Source: Pisaster brevispinus (taxonomy: Eukaryota; Echinodermata; Asteroidea; Forcipulatida; Asteriidae). From it: DNA of 64,000 bases. Positions 58,279 to 64,000 of this stretch are shown here, one piece after another (within the stretch, counting starts at the first letter, position 1; every line of letters begins with the position of its first letter). Below the pieces are notes generated by a model. The model saw only the letters and a list, made by a program, of their open reading frames with translations. It searched no databases and was not told the origin of the DNA. The DNA lies in contig JAMKCF010000068.1 in NCBI GenBank assembly GCA_023634235.1, positions 317,501-381,500 of the forward strand, read 5' to 3'. A program made the translations under genes and the position numbers.

Positions 58279-59970
58279 TATATGAGCTGGATTGCGGGGC
58301 AAATTCACCTCCAACAAACAGCTAGACACAGATGAAAGTGTTTATTCGAAAATTAAATTCATCTCTTACACACTAAATTCTGACGAGTGGCAAGCAACAT
58401 CATAACCCTGCAGGAGCAAAGGCCATCATTTGGAGTTGGAACGCAGACCCGAGGCCAGTAATTTTAGAGTCTGGCCAGTAAACTAATGACCAGACCAGTC
58501 AGAATGTCTTAAAAAATTTGTCAGTTGCAAATTATACAAAAAGTACATGTACATCACTAAGTAGTAACTTGAGGAAGAAAGATATAAATCCACTGTTAAC
58601 TTTGAGTCAATCTGCTAAGTATCTTCCAATTCTGTTATTGAACTACCCACCCCATAAGACAAATGAAATCACTCGTGTCAGTGCTTGTTCAGATAAAAAC
58701 AGTTTACATGTTAAACTGTGTAGATAATGGATTTCTCTCTTTGATTCTGGTCTTGTCATAGAAATTCTTGTCTAGTGCATATTTTAAGCAACATGCAAGC
58801 CCTGCGTTCTTGTGGATTTCCACAACAAATTCAAGCCCTAAAACAAGGGGCGAATTCCATAGGGCTTTTCAAGCTGACTACCGTCAGAAAAAAAATATGG
58901 GGAAGAAGAAACCTCCTGAAAACTGAACTGTTGATTTAGTTCACAAACTCTCTCTTCTACCAGATCTACCACTCCTGTATTATACCTTTAATAATACTCA
59001 ATCGTACCTTTTCATGAGCCGTGGGATGAAGAGCTGACACAGACAGCACAAACTCATGAAGAAATAGCTGTGCCTACTGGACAAAGACAATTCAAAAGAA
59101 CACATATGAAAACTTTGGAAATAATTAAGTTCTGGGAAGAAACTGCAGACACAAATTTTGTAAGTGTAACTTTTTTGTTTAGAACTGTGTCAAGTCAAGA
59201 TAGAATGGAATATGCACACACAAGTGGCAAGTGGGCAATTGGTAGCAGGAGGGACTGACCAGAGATCAGTGAAGACGTCTGACCAAATCAAGTTTGTTTT
59301 ACACTTGGTCACTTAACTCCAACGGATTTTGAAATTATAAGTTTGCCTCCGCTGCTCAAAATCCAATCTGGATTGAGCCTGACCCATAATCTGACTATGC
59401 ATTCATCCCTTGTTCTGTTCTACAATAATTAGTGGAGTGTTGTGGCCTAGCGGTCCAGTGATGCAGACCTCACAGAACAGACTGGGCTTGTTATCAGAAA
59501 GTCTGAAAGTCTCCAAACTATAAGTGAATGGCAAAAACTCAAAAAGCCTGAACTTTCTCAGGTGCAATCGAGAATTAAAACAAGATCCCACTGATATAAG
59601 ACTTGATTCATTAAGGAAATAATCAATAAACTTCAAATATTGATAGGGTTTAACAAGCGTCAAGAATTAAGTTAGGAAGTGTTATACCTTTTATAATACT
59701 CAATTGTACCTTTTCATGGGCCATGGGATGTAGAGGCGACACACACAGCACAAACTCATGAAGAAATAGCTGTGCCAATAGGCATGACTGGACAAAGACA
59801 ATTCAGAAGAACACATATAAAAAGTTTGAAAATAATTATGTTCTGGGAAGAAACTGCAGACACAGATTTTGTAAGTATAACTTTTTCTTTAGGACTGTGG
59901 CAAGTCAATGTAGAATGGTATATGCACACAAGCGGCAAGTTGGCAATTGGTAGCAGGAGGGACTGACCAG

Positions 59971-60324
59971 AGCAGAGTCAGCGATCAGAAGAAACCTACC
60001 GAAAACTGAACTGTTGATTTAGTTCACACAATGTCTCTGAGAACTGGAATTCATAGATGATGGTAGAGATGAATAAAGTTATATTATTCCGTGCTGCAGA
60101 CATAATTTCCAAACCAGACTAAACCAGAATGAGTGCTCCCGACTTGACTAATATTAGCATTCTCGCCACTGTCTTCACTGACAAACGTTGCTGCCATCAC
60201 TGTTTAGTGTTTGTTTTCTCCCAAAAGTTGTAATGATCGTAACCTTGTCCGCAGAGAAACAAACCTAACTGCACAAACGAACATGATAAACCGTAGAATA
60301 AGAGTAGAATAAAGTGAAATTTAC
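59971..60324. other. Boundary of the array, no gene recognised
   Basis: The repeat unit fades out by about 60030. The rest up to the donor of the signal-peptide exon is unannotated and could be intron 1 of that gene. Confidence 0.4.
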
Positions 60325-60437
60325 CTGAACATTCGCACACATGCAGTGCCTACATCTTCAATCATTCGAAGGCTGCATTCAAAATGAAGAAGAAGAACAA
60401 CAACAACAGCAAAAACGACAGAAACCCGAGGTGTCAT
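60325..60437 (-). CDS. Candidate signal-peptide first exon of a secreted protein
   Basis: On the minus strand ATG at 60437-60435 opens a 37-codon frame. It starts MTPRVSVVFAVVVVLLLHFE, a basic n-region and an uninterrupted hydrophobic core as in a signal peptide, then CSLRMIEDVG and CVRMF. A consensus donor (TTCAG then GTAAAT) follows at base 60325, leaving phase 2. The next exon would lie to the left, in or beyond the transposon array, and was not found. The CUB exon at 34.1 kb is on the same strand. It is short and could be fortuitous, but hydrophobicity, ATG and donor together support it. Confidence 0.4.
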
Positions 60438-60925
60438 CTTGTCTTCGTAAAGCAAAATAATGCTGGAGAAACCCCGCGAAAATTCCAAACGCTAGTTTTT
60501 TGCTGTGAGGGCGCTGTACAATAAAACAAGCTACATGACCATTAAAAATTACGTCACTAGAATGCGACGTCAGCTACGTCATCAAAGTAAGCGCAAAATG
60601 AAGGGGGGTACTTCAAACATTGAGAAACTAGTCATCATTGATCTTGCAACTTTTCTGAATTCAGTAATTAAGATTAAATAAGTAAAAGTAAAATAATATG
60701 CATGTTATCGTAATCTGAAAACTGCATACGTTTACACAAAGACAAATTTAACCACTTTCGTCATTCAAGAACTAATAATAGTTTTTATGCAGATGAAAAT
60801 ATGTTGTCAATCTTAAATTTGTAATCGACAACCTTTACGTTAATTAAATTAACAAATTAAATTGGAAGTGTCCAAATTCAACTACTCTTGCAATGATAGT
60901 CTCAGAGCGGGTTTCTTTTTCACTA
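60438..60925. other. Possible promoter-side flank of the signal-peptide exon
   Basis: No TATA box is obvious at a convincing distance. The sequence just upstream of the ATG is somewhat GC-rich (TTTCGCGGGGTTTCTCCAGC on the minus strand), the rest AT-rich. Confidence 0.3.
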
Positions 60926-62120
60926 TTGCCATGATGGGGACTTAATCTGAACTTATCAAAAAGTTGTTTTCCTTTTTCTAGTTTTTCGTTGGAATAATAA
61001 TAATAAATTTAATATTAACATCAATATTTTTTCCCAACAATTAATATTTTTCTTTTAACCACTTGTCGTACCTTTTAATTATTTTTGTATGAACGCATCC
61101 AATTGTGTATGTGTTCAATAAACTATCAAATATCGAAAAGAAAAGTAGTTTACTCAACCACGTTATGTAATTGTGCGTGTTATGGATGAAAAATGGCGTA
61201 TGTAACTGTGCTACTAACCACTAATCAATGAACCAAATTTGTCAGCTCAAAAATTTGGTGTTCAGTTTGACAGTTTTCAAGATTCTGGGCTTAAACTTAC
61301 ACTTTTATTAATAACGAAGAGTACATTCTTAGAGGTAGTTATTACTCAACCGCATAAGGCAAATGTACGTGAGACGCAAATGACATCTGCATAGATGTGG
61401 TTAATTAACAGCCGATTAGTGGACCCAAATATTAACCAACTCCAAAATTTGGTGCCCAGTGTAACACTCGTGTAATGAGATTGAACCGGCTGCTTCAGAA
61501 TACCCATTTGTCTTAGTCAGAATTCATGTCAGAGCATTTTGAGCAGTTTGAATATTGTTCGTCTCCGATCGAACTCAGATTGAACCAGCAGTTCAAAGAG
61601 GCAGTTGACTAATTAAAGTGCATGGGCAATTTTGCGTGTTATAGATGGAGAATGGCGTCTGTATAACTGTACTTAATTAACCACTAATTACTGGACCAAT
61701 TAAGCTACTTCAAAAAAGTGGTTTGCCCAGGGTATAACAGTCTTCAAGATCCTGAGCTAATTTTATTTTTTACTGATAATGAAGGATAATTTTTTTTTTT
61801 AAAGGTAGTCTACTCAACCGCATGTGCATTGTACCTGCTATAGATGGAAAATAGCTTCTTTAAAACTGTATTTAACCACTAATTAGTGAACCAAATAGGG
61901 CAGCTCAAAAATAGCCACAACTATATGCAGACACCATTTCCATTGATAATGCCTGTGCTTTTGAGTCAACTACCTTTCTGAAAACAATTTGTACTCTTCA
62001 TTATGAACAGAAGCTGGCTAGTTTGGCTCACTAATTAGTGGTTAATTAGGCCTAACCACAGTTTTTCAGATGCCATTTTTACTCTTTGCCTATTTATGCA
62101 GGGACTATATACTTTTTTGC
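60926..62120. repeat. Degenerate tandem repeat of about 220 bp with TTAACCACTAAT motifs
   Basis: GTGTTATGGATGAAAAATGG / GTGTTATAGATGGAGAATGG / GCTATAGATGGAAAATAG, AACCACTAATNAGTGAACCA, CAGCTCAAAAATTTGGTG and TCTTCAAGATCCTGAGC recur at roughly 61180, 61375, 61640 and 61840. An inverted copy lies at about 61985-62090. It may be an old inverted-repeat element. Confidence 0.6.
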
Positions 62121-63080
62121 AAAAGAATCTTTAAAAGGATGTAAGAGCTATAAAAAGTGGCTCAACGTATTGTAAGAGCTCATCCCTATCTGCCAGAAGG
62201 GGAGCGGACTACCCACTAAACTCAGAGACAAACAAATTACTCCAAAATGGAAACAGAAATGCAGGTACTCGCTCATCTTGTAATTCTCCCCCAAAGGGAA
62301 CATAACAAAATACAATATTATAAATATAAAGTCAATTTATAAAGCAAAACAAAGCAATTGGCAGAGATGAAGGAATTTATGAGGACCCTCCTCACTTAAT
62401 TAACAGTTAATGTAGAGACAAGGGAAGGAGGCCGGCCTTCTATTTAAAAATTATTTCTGGAATAAAGTTATGATTTGATACAGATACTCACAAATAGCTC
62501 TATGACCCTATCCCTCCCTACTGAAATGCATTTGGAGCATGGCCAGAGTCATGCTTCGTACAAAATAAAGAAAAATAACAAGAGAAAATAAATGTGCTCT
62601 TGATCTCACTTGCTTAAAGCTAAAATGAAAAAGAGAATGAGCCTAAAGGTCGAGACTTCACACTTAACTTTTCACTATAAATATTCTAACAACCAAGTTG
62701 GAGGAGACAATTGAACAAACAAACAAGTGCGACCTAGAAAGGATTTATGAAAATGACATTTATAAATGATTAAGATTTTAAGATTTATTAAAATTGACAA
62801 ACTTCGTGGCTTGAAGGTCAAATTACAGAGTCATTACAATAGTAAAAAATCGATAAGACATACTTTTTTTTTAAGGACACCTAAATAGCAAAAAATAGAT
62901 AAGAAAAACAGATTGCACACTCGCCTTTAAAACAAAAACAGAACCACATAAACAAAAGAAACACCTCACTGTAGTTTAAAAGGGAAATGGAATAATTAAC
63001 AGTGACATAAATGTTTCAATAAAACAAAATTAAATAAGAACCTCACTCAGACCACCACACACAATAAAATGGAGAAATAA
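62121..63080 (-). other. Probable 3' untranslated region of the LINE fragment plus spacer
   Basis: AT-rich. 62405-62445 matches about 30530-30570. It lies downstream of the LINE stop in the minus direction. No gene seen. Confidence 0.4.
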
Positions 63081-63485
63081 TTAAGAATGAATTAAACCTA
63101 TAAAATAAGGAACAGGGCTATTTTTAAAACGACTGGATCTGGTGGGGATGGTTGAAACATGATGACTATTTCGGAGGTTTCGACCATGACTCTCATGCCT
63201 GGTAGGGGGAAGGAGGTCTTTAGTGTGAGGGTTATTAGCAAGTTCATTAGCAAAACGCCTGCAGTGTGCCTCTCTCCTACCAGCCAGAGAGTCAAGGCCA
63301 AGCGATGAAAGAGCAGAGTCATACCAATAAAAACTATTACCCAACATAATTTGACGGTCAAAAACATTTATGTGAGGTGTAAGCCAAGGCTTGTCATTAA
63401 CATGGCTCTTGTAGCTTTTCAAGGGAAAATAAGAAACCATGGCTGAATCAAGCAAATTGTCAAAAATATCAACCTTGATTTTCAT
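63081..63485 (-). pseudogene. LINE reverse-transcriptase ORF, C-terminal end (CR1/L2-like)
   Basis: A 134-codon minus-strand frame (ATG at 63485, stop at 63081) contains RQIMLGNSFYWYDSALSSLG then LDSLAGRREAHCRRFANELA and KNSPVPYFIGLI. This matches the familiar LINE C-terminal pattern (R.I.G..Y..Y..AL..L.L..L..RR...C..FA...NP.TK...P, then R....S.VP....L). Upstream, DKPWLTPHI resembles a motif normally found between the endonuclease and RT domains. The whole RT domain may therefore have been deleted, joining the two parts. The frame has no stop, so it is either young or an internal-deletion derivative. The catalytic domain is missing. Confidence 0.65.
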
Positions 63486-64000
63486 TGATTTACACCTTTA
63501 AACTATATATGCACCTCAAACTCACAATTTGACTTACTTGTGAGATTCATACACAAGAAAATTATACATAAACAGTCCCTCACACATAAGGAAAATACAC
63601 TGTATATAATTATACGCACTGAAAGTAACAATATGACCAGACATAAAATCAGTTCTTCTAAATACAAATATGCACGAATAAAAAATTCTCAGCAAAAAAC
63701 TTACTACAAATTGGCTCTAAAAATCATGGAAAAACTACTACACACACAAAAATAGATAGTGGCCTGACATTTCGACCCTAGCAGAGTCTTTCTTGAAGGC
63801 TAAATGACAAGACTACAAACATAAAAAGTGGAGTGGAGATAGACGTTAGAGATGAAAGCACACAGAGAAAGCAGGAGGATGAACAAAAAGGAGGGTAACA
63901 AAAGGGGGTGGGGGTGGGGGAGGGGCTGGTTTGACCACAAGAGGAACGAATACAAAAGACAAAATAAATGATGTATATTCGGTTTGCGTCAGGAGACGAT
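63486..64000. repeat. Second copy of the 30.7-31.1 kb repeat, cut by the window edge
   Basis: 63700-63970 matches 30745-31060 (TTGGCTCTAAAAATCATGGA, GCAGAGTCTTTCTTGAAGGC, GGGGCTGGTTTGACCACAAG) and ends in TTCGGTTTGCG, the GGTTTGCGGTAACACC family. Confidence 0.75.

Larger units (their letters stand above)
37280..59970 (+). repeat. Interrupted tandem array of a unit of about 1.7 kb, about 5-6 copies
   Basis: Landmarks recur in fixed order. GATAATGGATTTCTCTCTTT is at about 37685, 39411, 53155, 56724 and 58724. GAAATAGCTGTGCCTACTGG is at about 38022, 39258 (partial), 39748, 53492, 57056 and 59062, diverged at 59764. GGAAGTGTACGATTTCAAGA is at about 37320 (variant), 38695, 40416, 54166 and 57333 (variant). 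CACCTCCAACAAACAGCTAG is at about 37617, 38988, 40714, 54459 and 58307. CAAATGAAATCACTCGTGTC is at about 41066, 56661 and 58661. Adjacent complete units are 1726 bp apart (37.7 to 39.4 kb). Some units lack segments. Reading frames are short and not shared by all copies, so I see no gene. Each complete unit also holds part of the GGCCAGTAAACT MITE. Confidence 0.9.

Overview
This is a gene-poor, AT-rich, repeat-rich stretch of animal nuclear DNA. Canonical GT-AG introns, decayed LINE ends, tRNA-derived SINEs with (ATT)n tails, many small inverted-repeat transposons and long satellites all point to a metazoan. The SINE and MITE style and the repeated TAGGCCTA octamer suggest a marine invertebrate deuterostome, most likely an echinoderm. 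That placement is inference from style, not from a matched sequence.

Protein-coding content is small. (1) Minus strand, 6.1-11.8 kb: eight exons matching the middle TPR region of the Paf1-complex subunit CTR9. They carry at least three frameshifts, an in-frame stop and a missing acceptor AG, so this reads as a decayed partial copy. (2) Plus strand, 19.8-23.1 kb: a five-exon gene whose splice phases all agree. It belongs to the SAMD3-like hypothetical family expanded in fish and invertebrates, and its first exon is not visible. (3) Minus strand: an exon with the C-terminal half of a CUB domain (34.1-34.3 kb) and a candidate signal-peptide first exon (60.4 kb). They could belong to one secreted-protein gene, but this is not shown. 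(4) LINE remnants at 2.2-2.5 kb and 63.1-63.5 kb, and a frameshifted mobile-element-like ORF at the left edge.

Layout: 0-6 kb, LINE, SINE and MITE debris. 6-12 kb, CTR9 copy with transposons in its introns. 12-19.7 kb, dispersed repeats, a 119-bp satellite, a CCAACGTTGG-rich block and a 98-bp palindrome. 19.8-23.1 kb, SAMD3-like gene. 23-34 kb, MITEs, two tRNA-Leu-type SINEs and a double hairpin of about 1 kb. 34.1 kb, CUB exon. 34.75-37.12 kb, a 12-bp minisatellite of about 197 copies in perfect register. 37.3-60.0 kb, a broken tandem array of a unit of about 1.7 kb. 60.3-64 kb, signal-peptide exon, degenerate repeats and a LINE end.

The most informative structure is the 37.3-60 kb array. 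Three unrelated DNA transposons with intact terminal inverted repeats have inserted into it: a 12.0-kb CACTA/CMC-like element, a 1.8-kb element with a 6-bp target duplication, and a 684-bp pogo/Tigger element. Sibling units in the same window preserve the uninterrupted sites, so each boundary can be read to the base. I found no convincing novel gene system such as a defence island, operon or cluster. The other unusual item is the minisatellite, which is open for 829 codons in a Thr-rich plus-strand frame.
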